This document shows positions 13,400 through 24,099 of a stretch of 63,274 bases of DNA, in pieces. Where the stretch lies: NCBI GenBank assembly GCA_001414345.1, contig LLCB01000324.1, forward strand, positions 1-63,274, given 5' to 3'. Both the position numbers and the translations under genes were made by a program. This stretch comes from Hymenoscyphus infarciens. Taxonomy: Eukaryota > Ascomycota > Leotiomycetes > Helotiales > Helotiaceae. The notes below the pieces were generated by a model. That model was not told where the DNA came from. It searched no databases and saw nothing but the letters and a program-made list of their open reading frames with translations. Position 1 is the stretch's first letter. Each line of letters opens with the position of its first letter.

Positions 13400-14969
13400 A
13401 GTTAATAGAATACTAAACGAGATATTTGATAATAGCCTAGAGTAACTACGCTTAATTAAAGCTAGTAGACGCTATACTAGCTTTAATACTATTATAACCT
13501 TCTATAACATAGCTACTAGTATAATACTTACTAAGAGCGACGACGCTCTTAACTATATTATAAATACTAGTAGCTTATTAGGTCTCTTAGTTCTTAATAT
13601 TATACTTATACTCTAAAAGAATTAGAAGATAAATCCTAAAATACTAGCTACTAAACTTATTAAAAAGTCTATTAATAAGTTTTAAGGTAATTAAGAAAAT
13701 TAACCTACTATTACTTTAAACGACGAAGGCTTCTTAGTAGCTTTTAGTAAGGTCGAAGCCTAAGGTATTACTATTATATCTATATAAGAGCTAGTATACC
13801 TAATTTGTAAATCTTAACCTTAGTCTAATATTAAATCTTAGTCTAACGCTAAATCTTAGCTTAATACTAAATCTTAGCCTAATATTAAATCTTAGTCTAA
13901 TATTAAGCTTTAGCTTAATATTAAATCTTAGCCTAATATTTAGCTTAATAACTCTTTTACTCGAGATTATATAGACTTAGAAGAAGAATCCTAGTCTTAG
14001 CTCTCTTTTGCTTAAGATTACGTAGACTTATAAAGTAAGGCCTAACTTAGCCCTTTTATATAAAGTAGAGAATACTAACTATAAGCCGAAGAATAACCGG
14101 AGTTCGATAGCGACGGAAAGCGTATTAAGATACTATAGAGTTGCTTAGATTTCGTACTACTTAAAGAACCTAGGAAATACTAGAATCTTCTTAAGTATTA
14201 TATAGTCTTAACCGTAGTATACTTAGTAAATAGCGTATTATATAGCTTATCTTAGGACTATAACCTTGCTAATATTAATAGTCTATATACTCTTATTTAT
14301 TAAGTAAAGATCTACTATATATAAGAAAATATATAATTTACTATATATCTTAAGATAAGTAGTAACTAATATATTAATAAGCTAGATAATAAAGATAAGA
14401 TTAACCCTAGTAGTAAGCTTTAATATATAATTTATACTACTATTAAAGCTATTATTATTAAAAACCTTTAAGTAGAAGATACTACTAAAGATAATCTATT
14501 TATTAAAGCTTTTAGAGTAAAGAATTTTAATCTAGAGAAGAAGCTTATTATATATATAAAGGTTAAAGCCTTCCTTCTTAAGACTAGTAGTAGTAGAGAA
14601 ATACCTATTATATACTAAGCTAGCTATAAGACTAAGATACTTTAATTAGCTAATATCTTATTCTATATAAAGACTAATAATAAGAGTATTACTTTTATAT
14701 AGGTTATTTTCTTTATATATAAAAAAGTATAAGAGATTATATAAAAGATTATTAATAATAAGTAGTTAGATCTATTACTAAAATAGATTAAAGACTTACT
14801 TAGAGCTAGTAATCTTAATATAGATAATCTGTTCTTAGTTATATAATAACCTATTCTCTAAGTAGAAGACGAGCTACTATACTATATTAGAGTATTCTAA
14901 GACTAGATATATATATATATTCTACTTATATATGCCTTTTTTAACGAATTCTAATTAAATAAGAGTTAC
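13400..14969 (+). pseudogene. unexplained internal region of outer element, part 1
   Basis: Sequence downstream of the integrase that gag-pol does not account for. It contains an 18-bp tandem repeat array (13805-13945). A conceptual plus-strand frame interrupted only by TAA/TAG can be followed to 14969, where element C is inserted, and continues at 18877. I recognise no domain. Because RIP removes TG dinucleotides, the lack of TGA stops is weak evidence, and another frame may be the true one. Confidence 0.3.
13805..13945 (+). repeat. 18-bp tandem repeat
   Basis: About seven units resembling AATATTAAATCTTAGTCT, differing by single C/T or A/G changes. An 18-bp period keeps frame and would encode a six-residue repeat rich in Lys, Ser, Gln and Asn in the conceptual protein. 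Confidence 0.7.
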
Positions 14970-15138
14970 TATTATAGGAAGGACACGTGACCACACTAGT
15001 GGACCTATATATATTCCTAGCTTCTACTAGTCTTTACTCTTTAGACGTTTATTATTATACTATATAAGAGATTACTTTCACGTATTTTATTAAGCTTAGC
15101 TATAAGCTCCTAATCTATAATCTATTCTTTATACTATA
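14970..15138 (+). repeat. 5' LTR of element C
   Basis: 169 bp, ungapped match to 18703-18871. Begins TATTATAGG where the 3' copy begins TGTTATAAG, as expected from RIP of TG ends. Confidence 0.85.
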
Positions 15139-15429
15139 TAGTAGTAATACTCTAAAATCTAGTAACCTCTCTAAATCGACCTCGCTTATTAAAACCACTT
15201 CTATATTATCCTCTCTCTCTCTTATCTATTCTCTACTCTTATAAATCGCCTTTCGCCTATATTATAACTAATACCTCTTATCTCTGCCTCTCTTATCTAC
15301 TTCCTACTCTTATAATTTAAATACTTAATTAGAATCTAGCTATTAGTATATATACTATCTAGTAATAAGTATAACCGTCTCCTAGATCTTCGGTAGGTTA
15401 GTAAGAAAGACGAAGGACATCTCTCTTAC

Positions 15430-15800
15430 GCTCTTTCTACTCTATATATATACTCTCTACGATCTTTTGAATAACCTCTCTTTAATCCGCTCTATATATA
15501 TAGCCTCTTTAATCTCTTAATATATATACTCTCTACGATCTCTTAATATATATACACTCTTCGATCTCTCGAGTAATCTCTCTTCGATCTCTTAATATAT
15601 ATACTCTCTACGATCTCTTAATATATATATACTCTTCGATCTCTCGAGTAACCTCTCTTTGATCTCTTAACATATATATACTCTTCGATCTCTCGAGTAA
15701 CCTCTCTTTAATCTCTTAATATATATACTCTCTACGATCTCTTAATATATATATACTCTTCGATCTCTTAAGTAACCTCTCTTCGATCTCTTAAGTCCTA
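15430..15800 (+). repeat. tandem repeat tract inside element C
   Basis: Alternating short modules: CTCTTAATATATATACTCT, CTACGATCT and CGATCTCTCGAGTAACCTCT recur about eight times with small variations. Restricted to the interior of element C. Confidence 0.75.
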
Positions 15801-16204
15801 AGTCCTCGATCCTTACGCCTCTGCTCCGATGTCGACCTCCGAGACTTAGTTTTATCTCCTCTTCTCTCCTCTTTTAGTATTCTATACGTTGCTATAGCAA
15901 CGGCTATCTTAATAACCTTGCTATCTACTCCTCGATAACTTCGTACGTCTACTAACTACACGTCTATATAACTTCGTACGTCTACTAACTACACGTCTAT
16001 ATCTTACTAAATTCTTACTTCTTATATTAATACACCTCTCTAAGACGTAGTATAGGCTAGGAATATACACTAGTATTATATATAGTTTAAAGCGCTTTTA
16101 AGTATCTTAAAGAAGAGGAGAGAAGGAATACTATTATATATAACACTAGCTAGGGTATATAATCTCTAAAGCTAGCTATAACTTAGAGGAAGCTTACTTA
16201 AGAA

Positions 16205-16488
16205 TATGACGGCATGCCGTTCTATATAGCCGAGATTACATAGTATATACTATGTTTTAGTAGTTATTATCTTATATTATCTATTTTAGAAAGGTTATAT
16301 ACATCTAGGCTTTTAGACGTACTTCGTAGGGTTTAAGCTTTTATATTAGCTAACGTATATTATTATTTAGTTTCGTACCTCTTATATATTAGTATTGTTT
16401 AAAGCTATCTTCGCTCTTTACCTTTAGTTTTCGTATTAATAACTACGAATAGACTACTTCTCTACTCTACTCCTGCTTTATTATTATA
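16205..16488 (+). repeat. 5' LTR of element B
   Basis: 284 bp, matches 18323-18606. A 12-bp palindrome ACGGCATGCCGT lies four bases in from its start. Confidence 0.85.
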
Positions 16489-18322
16489 TTAAACTAAAGG
16501 TTACTCTTCTTATTAGGCTTCTTAACCTTACTTCTATTCTAGCCTCTCTGTCGCTAACTCTACAAACCCTTTAAACGGCTTCCTAGACCCCTCGCCAGCG
16601 ACTCTTAAATCAACACCTAGCTTAAGACCCCCTTCTAGCTTCGGATCCTCTTCTTCTAGCATCTAACCTCTATCTAGTATCTTCGGATCCCCCCCCTCTA
16701 GTATCTTTGGATCCCTCCCCCTCTAGCGTCTATAGACCTTAACCCCCCTCTCTCTAAATCAATATTATATCGACTATTCCGCTACGAGGCGTTAAACCCC
16801 CTTCTAGGGCCACCCTCTTTTCGAAAGACTCTCTAAACCCTCTCTAAACTGTAACCGTACGCTGAAACAATAAGGGCTTAGCCTCTAAAGAGATAACCTT
16901 CCTAAATTCGGATAATATATAGATAATACGTGGACGAGATGGCGGCATAAACACAAAGGACAAAACGATCAGTTAGCTAAGAGATAGAGGACAAAATTAT
17001 AAGCGAACTTTAAAGTCAAATCCCACCTCCGAACCCTCCCCGATGCAACCCTCATTCGAACCCTCCTTTGCTTTCATGCCCGAATTCAGACCTCTTTCGC
17101 ATAAGGGACACCGCTGCCCCTGATGCCTTCCCACTACTTCCCTTGAATCGGATATAAATCGGTTGAGATACGCTTTCCATCAAGACGAAACTCAGAAGCG
17201 AGCTCTTAGCTAAGTTATCGCTATCTTTAATCTCGACCGAACATCATCTGACTCTACTCTGAACTTTTCCTTCGAAAATACCTCTACTAGCGGACATTTA
17301 AAAGACTACGGTTACGAACTGAGTCCCCGCTGGTATAAAGGTTGAAAGAGATAGAAGTAGAATTAGGATAAGATTACGCTGAAGAAACTTTTGCCGACTT
17401 TAAAAGGTTACTATTCGAGTACGGCCATACTTGGAGAGATACTAGAATTGGAACGCTTCTTTTATATGTGGGACATACCTTAGCTTGTCCGAATCCCTTA
17501 TAATACAACAGCAACTCTTCTTTGAAATCGGAAGATGAATAAGTCCTTAAGTACCCTGAAGGGAACAAGGCGGCCTACGGGCCTGAGCAACACAGTTCCT
17601 ACGACAGTACTGATAAATGTCGTACTCGAAACTGTACCCCTTTTTGAACTTCGGCATTAAGTTCATTTGACCAGCCGAAACTACTCCTTTTGTTATCCTG
17701 AACTTTGGACAGCATTTTCAAATTTAGCTACAACTTCGCTTTTAACCAACCGAAACCCCACCGACTCTAATAAGAGTCTTATAGTCTTTACTTTCTTACT
17801 TTCTTTCACTTCTGGCCAGGCCAGGAGTGCTTTCTTCATTTAAACTTTTCAAATCGGATACGAATCAGTACGCTCTCGAAAGGATAGTGACCTCTTAGCT
17901 AAGTTATCACTATCTATAACATTATCGACTTTTCGTTTCTAACTTCACGTTTTTAAATTCTTCGAATCGAATACGAATCAGTACGCTCTTAAAGTAAGCT
18001 CTTAACTAAGTTATCACTACCTCTTAACCGAACAACCTCTAACTCGACTCTGAATTCGCCTTCGACTTTTAAACTTTTTCTAACCTACTAGACAGGATCG
18101 GACCACACTCTTTTAGCGAACGCTTACTCTAATATTAAAGGATTAGAAACGAAGTCTCTTTATAAGCATCAACGAATACGATTCAGTACTGATATCTTAA
18201 CTTCTTACTTATAATAAAATCAACAAAATACGACAAATGTTATAACACTTACACTATCCTGATTCGACCTTAAACGAAAAGAGATAAAAGACTTAGAACG
18301 AGTCTTTTTTAAGAGAGAGGGA

Positions 18323-18606
18323 TATAACGGTATACTGTTCTATATAGCCGAGATTATATAGTATATACCGTGTTTTAGTAGTTGTTGTCTTATATTATCT
18401 GTTTTAGAAAGGTTATATACGTCTAAGCTTTCGGATATACTTTGTAGAGTTCAGGCTTTTATATTAGCCGACGTATGTCGTTGTTCGGTTTCGTACCTCT
18501 TATATATTAGCATCGTTTAGAGCTGTCTTTGCTCTTTACCTTTAGTTTTCGTGTTAATAACTACGAATAGACTACTTCTCTACTCTACTCCTGCCTTATT
18601 ATTACA
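18323..18606 (+). repeat. 3' LTR of element B
   Basis: Partner of 16205-16488. Ends CA and is followed by the AAGAA duplication. Confidence 0.85.
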
Positions 18607-18702
18607 AAGAACTAGAAGACGAGTTATAGCCTTATTTATTTCTTTCTTTTCTTTCTTTTGTCTTTTTAAGTCTTCAGAGCCGACCTTTCTTTTAGATAGA
18701 CA

Positions 18703-18871
18703 TGTTATAAGAAGAATACGTAACTATACTAGTAGACCTATATATATTCCTAGCTTCTACTAGCCTTTACTCTTTAGACGTTTATTACTACACTATATAA
18801 GAGATTACTTTTACGTATTTTATCGAGCCTAGCTATAAGCTTCTAATCTATAATCTATCTCTTATACTATA
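18703..18871 (+). repeat. 3' LTR of element C
   Basis: Partner of 14970-15138, followed by GTTAC. Confidence 0.85.
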
Positions 18872-18876
18872 GTTAC

Positions 18877-21800
18877 CTCTAAGACTAGGTATAAGATTAA
18901 TTTAATATATCTATATTTAGATTTAAGAGATTATATAGAAAGCTTAGTACTTAGGATTATACTAAGCCTAAGGCTTTTATTACCTTTCTAGACTTAAGAA
19001 ACTATTTCTACTAAAATCTTAATAAAAGCGAATATCTTACTATATAATTTCTAGACTTTAAAATAAACGATTATATTAAATACTAGAGACTAAATAAAAA
19101 GAAGCTATATAATCTATAAGAATAGTTAGATAAGAATATAGATATTAAAGACGAATTACTTAATAACTAAGACAAAGATAGCTTAGAGAGCGGCGAAACT
19201 ATTTTTAAACCTAAGGTTTCTAAGATATATACTATTCTTTAGTATAAGCTTAAAAACATTCTATATACTCTTACTAGAATAGTTATTAAATTCTTAGAAG
19301 CCTTACTAGATATACTCTCTCTCTTTCTTACTATAAAAAAGAATAGACGTTAGAGAGGACTATCTAGAACTAAAGTGTCTATTAATATTAATATTTCTAC
19401 TAATAAATTACGTTTAAAAGCTTTTAACGTTATAGAGTATAAAAACTAGATTAAGTATAAAGTTATAGTAATACTAAAGATAACTAACTAACTCTTAAAG
19501 AATATAATATACTATATTAATTTTAGACGACTAGTAAACGTAAAAAACATTACTTTATAATATACGCTAGTCTTTATTCTTATACTATTTATTAACTTTA
19601 ATAATTCCCTTTATTTTAAGCTTTTAAATTTTTAGAAGAACTATTATAGACGTTTCTTTATAGACCTATTTATCTAGTATATTATTTATAGCTTTCTATC
19701 TAACTACTTAGTAAATTTTAAGTCTTATAATAATACTATCTCTTTTATTCTAATTTAAGAGAGCGTTACTACTTATAAGACTAATTATATAGGTTATATA
19801 ATTATTATAGTATATACTAATCTAAACGAAAAGAAGTATACTCTTCTTACTTATTCTACTAATATAGAAACTAACGAATTAGCTAAGAAGATAGTAGCTC
19901 TATTTAAGAAATTTAGATTAGATAAGATAGTTATTTACATCAGTAGTCTTAGGATTAAGAAATTAAAATTTCTTATATACTATGTCTTAAAGAATTTTAT
20001 ATCTATTATTAAGCTATAAAATAAGATAGCTTAGGATAATTATAATAATAATACTAGAAATAGAGATAAGGATAATAAGAGTAGAAATATAACTATAATT
20101 ATTAGATATATATTCTAGGAGCTGTTTTATAATATAGCTATAAATATAGATAATAATAAGCGACGAGGTAATAAGAGATTTAAGATATATATATATATTT
20201 ATATCTTAGCTTTTTATATAATTAAGAAGATCTATAACTACTTTAACGACCTTGAATATCGCTAGCTAGACTGCTTTATAAGAGAGCTTAAATTAAATCT
20301 AAATAACCTAGAGCTTAACCTAGCTATTATAAAGCTAGTAATTAAGAGAATCGCTTATAAGGTATACTATAAGACTAATATCCTTATTACTACTCTAGCC
20401 TTAGCCTTATAGACTTAGGTAGTTAAAGCTATTAGTCTAATTTACGTTTTTAAGAATAATAAAGACAGCCTAAGAGACCTAGCTATTATATTAGCTCTTA
20501 TATTAATTTATAAATATAAGATTTTTATTAATAATAGTAATAAAAAGTAAAGTAAGTCTTTTATTTAGTTAAAAGATAATAAGATTACTTAGAATCCTCT
20601 CTCTTCTCTTCTTAGTTTAACTATACTAAGTTAAGCTATTTATAGTAAAATTTCTACTATATATCTAATATATTCTTATTACTACTAAACCTCTCTTACT
20701 ATCTGGTTTTTAAGTTAGTAATACTATAATAGTATACTTATCAACGTTATAAAGAACTATAAACAATTGCTTAGTAACTTATTTACTTAGAAGCTAAATA
20801 AGAAAGTCTTTAAGAATAGTAGTTAATTTCTTATAGTTATTATTTAAAGAGTATAGTTTAATATTAAAGAATATAGCTATAATATCTATAATAAAGTATA
20901 TATAGACGAAGTACGCTATTATATAAAGGCTATTACTAGTTTATAATATTTTATAAAGCTAGAGAATTAATATAAATTTATAGCTCTTAGTAAATATAAG
21001 ACTAAAGTAAACGCTTTCATAATTAAAACTAACTAGTTAAAAGATCTAAATTACGTCTTATATATAATTAAAACTATATAAAGTAATACCTACTCTTTTG
21101 TTATTTTAGACTTCTTAGATATTATATCTCTTTCTTTATAAGTAGGTAGCCTAGAACGTTTATTAGTTACTCTTATATACTATATATATAGTTTAGTAAT
21201 CCTTATTAGTAACCGTGTTTTTAACTCTACTAGGTATAGCTATAGTAAAAAGAATACTAGATTATTAATAGACTATAAGATAGTTAGAGAGCTTTATAGC
21301 TTATACTACTATACTCGAGACTAAGGTTATATAGTAGAATAATAGGCTTCTATAGTAAAGATATACTTAAATTATAAAAAGTATAGTTATAGGAAATTAG
21401 AATGTTTAAATAATTTAGTCTTCGAATATAAATTATACTTAGAGTAAAGATATAAAGAACGCGACTATCTAAATAAGCTTTTAAAGGATTTTAAAGGCTA
21501 GAACCTTTTTAGTTAGAGCTATTATAAATAATAATCTTACTTTTACCTTTATAAGGAATTCTTAAATAGCTACTTATAATATAGATATAAGGTATATAAT
21601 TAGTAATATTATAAGTACTATTACTATAATAAATATATCTAAATAGAATATAACTCCTTAGTATATATAGCTAATATTATTTATAAGACTTATAATAGTC
21701 TATATTAAGTATAGGATTATATAGTATCTAAAGAACTTACTAAGAAATCTATATAATAAGTCTTATAAATAAGAGAAGTTAAAGAGTTATTATAATTACT

Positions 21801-23040
21801 AGCTAAGAACGAGGTAGTAATAGAGGTAGTAATATATAAGCTATAATAGAATATAATTTAATTACCTTTATAATAGGTAGTTAAATATCTTATAAAGTAT
21901 ATAGATATTACTTTAGTAGTTCTAAATCACCTAGTATTAAGTTCGTATATAATACTTATAATTAGAGACGATGTCTTTATAGTATATACTTCTTTAAAGG
22001 TCTTAGAAAACGTTTATTCTCTCTCTATAACTAATAGAATAGAATATATAATTAAGCTTTCTTAAAACTAATATATAATAGAATAGTAATAAGAGATAAA
22101 TAGTTAAAAATTTAAGTCCTTTATTATTATAAACCTTTTAGATAACTATAAGATTCCTTACTTTTTAGCTATTAACTTTACTAAGTAGAAGTATAATAGT
22201 ACGAAATATACACTATAAGAGAAGAGGTATATAGGAGTACATTTAAGACTAGATAACGTATATAAATACTAAGCACTAATATAGAAGAAAAGGAAAAACT
22301 ATTCTTCTTCTATACTAAGTATAAACATTTATATATAAGAGGTTAGAGACTACTAAGTCCTAATAAGAATAATAACCGAGTCCTTTCTAATATAGCTACT
22401 AAAATAATAAGAGCTTTAAAGCTAAACATATAAGACCTTAAAGCGAAATATATAATATTTAATCTATACTCTCTTTAGTCTCTTCTATCTTATAAGTTAT
22501 AAGAGTATTAGCAGTCGTAGAGGTATTAGCAGTTTTACGAATACTAATAATTCAGAATAGCGTGCTATTATAAGGAGTATCTAATAATTATAGAGATTTA
22601 TAAGATTAAGTAAGAATACGAGTATTAGAAGAATACTAGTAACGATTAAGTGTCTAAGCTTAATAATAATCTAGAGAATAATTATATAACTGAATTTTAA
22701 GACGTTATTTATAATAATTAATCTAAATATTAATCTTAGAATAATTAGTAATCCTAGAACGATTAGTAATCTTAGAATAGTAGACGATCTAAGTATTAGT
22801 TATAAGATAATTAATCTTCTTAAAATAATAATACTACTTATATTAAATCTATTCTTAGAATACTAGAAAGCTTTATAGAAGAGGAAGAGGAAGCTCTAAA
22901 GAGTACTACGATAAGAAAGATAGAAGGATTAAAGAAGAGCTTATTTAAGCTCTCTTCCTAATAGTAATAGAAGGTTAAGAAAGGAAGAATTAAGAGTATA
23001 TTATTTCGCTTCTAGGAGAGAACGTTTTTAAGAAGAAGTA
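18877..23040 (+). pseudogene. unexplained internal region of outer element, part 2
   Basis: Continues 13400-14969 after element C is removed and reaches the 3' LTR. The frame I followed contains TAA/TAG but no TGA as far as 23040. Conceptual product: Lys/Asn/Ile-rich because of RIP, with an Arg/Lys/Glu-rich tail near 22860-23000. No catalytic motif recognised. Could be a captured gene, an extra retrotransposon ORF, or non-coding sequence. Frame uncertain, since other frames are also stop-poor locally. Confidence 0.3.
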
Positions 23041-23235
23041 TATTATAGAGTGTACTACGTAACTCTTAGTACTAATAGACAAAGGAACCTATAGATAGCT
23101 TCGAGCGCCTTATGCTCTCTTCTCTCTTTAGACGTTTTATATACTATATAATTAATTATATTAAATCTACCTTTCTTTTGAGCCTCGACTAGAGTAAGAC
23201 AACGAAACTACGTTCGATACGACTATCCTATGATA
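23041..23235 (+). repeat. 3' LTR of outer element
   Basis: 195-bp partner of 1915-2109. Preceded by a purine-rich stretch ending AGAAGAAGTA (possible polypurine tract) and followed by the GAAAG target duplication and the remaining reductase frame. Confidence 0.9.
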
Positions 23236-23240
23236 GAAAG

Positions 23241-23350
23241 AGAGACATGGGCTGAGATACCAAACGCAGAACGCTCAGAGCGCTTCCCCCACACTGAAGT
23301 CTGCTCGTCCGGTAGATAGAGAAAAGGTTCTGGGCTGGATAAATTTGTAA
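23241..23350 (+). pseudogene. NRPS-like thioester reductase, segment 3 (native C-terminus)
   Basis: Directly after the GAAAG duplication the sequence reads on in the phase left open at 1914 and gives a 36-residue tail (RYQTQNAQSASPTLKSARPV near its middle) ending at TAA 23348-23350. Composition is normal, not AT-rich. The tail resembles the ends of NRPS-like reductases, where an SPT-x-x-x-x-x-PV pattern precedes the last helix. This places both ends of one gene 21 kb apart. Confidence 0.8.
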
Positions 23351-23363
23351 GCTCCATGAACGC

Positions 23364-23387
23364 CGGGGGTTGAGCAGAGAACCCCCG
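23364..23387. terminator. GC-rich hairpin after the reductase stop
   Basis: Perfect 8-bp stem CGGGGGTT / AACCCCCG with an 8-base loop, 14 bp past the stop codon. It may be a 3'-UTR structure; fungi do not use bacterial-type terminators, so the role is unknown. Confidence 0.4.
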
Positions 23388-23775
23388 TGGATATAGTGAC
23401 GGTGGATACCTATTATTTTGATTGTTAGCTAGTATACTTGATTTAGTTGCAAGAAACGAAGTTTGCCGCCCTTACAATCCTAGTATAGAAAAAGTTCCAA
23501 ACACTTTAAAACGAATGAATAATAAACAAATTACAACAAGAGTGTTTTTTCTTCTTCTTAAGAAGCCCTTTTAATGTCGTATCGGGGATTGTAGATGAAA
23601 ATGTGAGGAATGAAGCCTGCTAGAAGTGCATGTATTGCATTCTAGTTGCTTTCTCTACTGCTACTGAGCAAGAGTCTGCACGGAATAAATTTAGGTATGA
23701 AATCATTCTACCACCTTGACAATATTCTTTACTACTATGTAAAAAGAACCAGTAGAAAGAAAATATGCCGACAGG

Positions 23776-24069
23776 TTGAGCAAGCAGGACTTCTCCGGCG
23801 AGTCCTTTGCCTTAGCGTATACTGGAGAAGAACCCTTCGCGATCCTACTTGACCTACATGCTGAGTCCGGATTGGAAAGATCTTTGAAATATGTTCCCAG
23901 CGACACGCCAGCTCCGATACATTTCGAGATGGGTGAGGCATTCGTCAGTGGGATTTCCGCAGAAGATCTCTACCCACCCTCTACGTGGCCAGGGAAAGCG
24001 TCCCATTTTGGTCCCGCTGTAGGCTTGACCAACTCCTTTAACAACACAACAACAGAACGTAAGAATTAG
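23776..24069 (+). CDS. hypothetical 97-aa ORF (doubtful)
   Basis: Composition is normal for coding sequence and includes PPSTWPGKASHFGPAVGL, but I recognise no family. It lacks a signal peptide or membrane segment. Overlapping ORFs exist on both strands here. It may be a fragment of an older gene next to the transposon stack. Confidence 0.25.
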   Translation: MSKQDFSGESFALAYTGEEPFAILLDLHAESGLERSLKYVPSDTPAPIHFEMGEAFVSGISAEDLYPPSTWPGKASHFGPAVGLTNSFNNTTTERKN

Positions 24070-24099
24070 CTAAAAAGTCGTAGGTATCATAAAAAGCTG

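Larger units (their letters stand above)
16205..18606 (+). mobile_element. nested LTR element B (non-autonomous), inside element C
   Basis: 284-bp LTRs (16205-16488 and 18323-18606), exact 5-bp duplication AAGAA (16200-16204 and 18607-18611), and polypurine tract AAGAGAGAGGGA before the 3' LTR. The interior is homologous to element A (for example 17840-18060 against 7150-7370). It keeps many CpA/TpG and CpG sites that A has lost, so it is visibly less RIP-mutated. It carries a shortened version of A's gag-like stretch. The innermost and hence youngest insertion of its branch. Confidence 0.88.
14970..18871 (+). mobile_element. nested LTR element C
   Basis: 169-bp LTRs (14970-15138 and 18703-18871) with exact 5-bp duplication GTTAC (14965-14969 and 18872-18876). 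Without element B it is about 1.5 kb, with no coding potential seen. Its LTR shares the CTCTTTAGACGTTT block and an ACGTGAC box with the outer element's LTR. The sequence after its 5' LTR (TAGTAGTAATACT) matches that after the outer 5' LTR. It therefore looks like a short non-autonomous relative of the outer family. It holds a tandem-repeat tract at 15430-15800 and is itself split by element B. Confidence 0.85.
1915..23235 (+). mobile_element. outer Ty3/gypsy-type LTR retrotransposon, RIP-mutated, with three nested elements
   Basis: Bounded by 195-bp direct LTRs (1915-2109 and 23041-23235) and an exact 5-bp target duplication GAAAG at 1910-1914 and 23236-23240. The left LTR starts TGTTGTGG; the ends read TA where CA is expected, consistent with RIP. 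LTR copies differ mainly by C/T and G/A. Internal sequence on the plus strand contains degenerate reverse transcriptase, RNase H and integrase. After subtracting the nested elements (4918-8168; 14970-18871, which holds a fourth) about 14.2 kb remains. That is long for a fungal gypsy element, because about 6 kb follows the integrase. CpA and TpG are almost absent throughout. Confidence 0.9.

Noticed and set aside
15430..15800. Repeats that could suggest a CRISPR array
   Set aside because: Units vary in length and contain no unique spacers; fungal nuclear DNA inside an LTR element.
17374..18763. Small ORFs inside element B and the element C 3' LTR (17374-17568 minus; 18551-18763 plus)
   Set aside because: They lie in LTRs or degenerate interiors and have no protein-like features; explained by the retroelements.
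13400..23040. Possible Starship captain (DUF3435 tyrosine recombinase) in the extra region
   Set aside because: No R-x-x-R/Y active-site pattern or DUF3435 motif order recognised, and the region is bounded by LTRs with 5-bp duplications.
23646..23941. Overlapping ORFs at 23646-23852, 23703-23906 and 23735-23941
   Set aside because: Mutually overlapping on both strands without family similarity.
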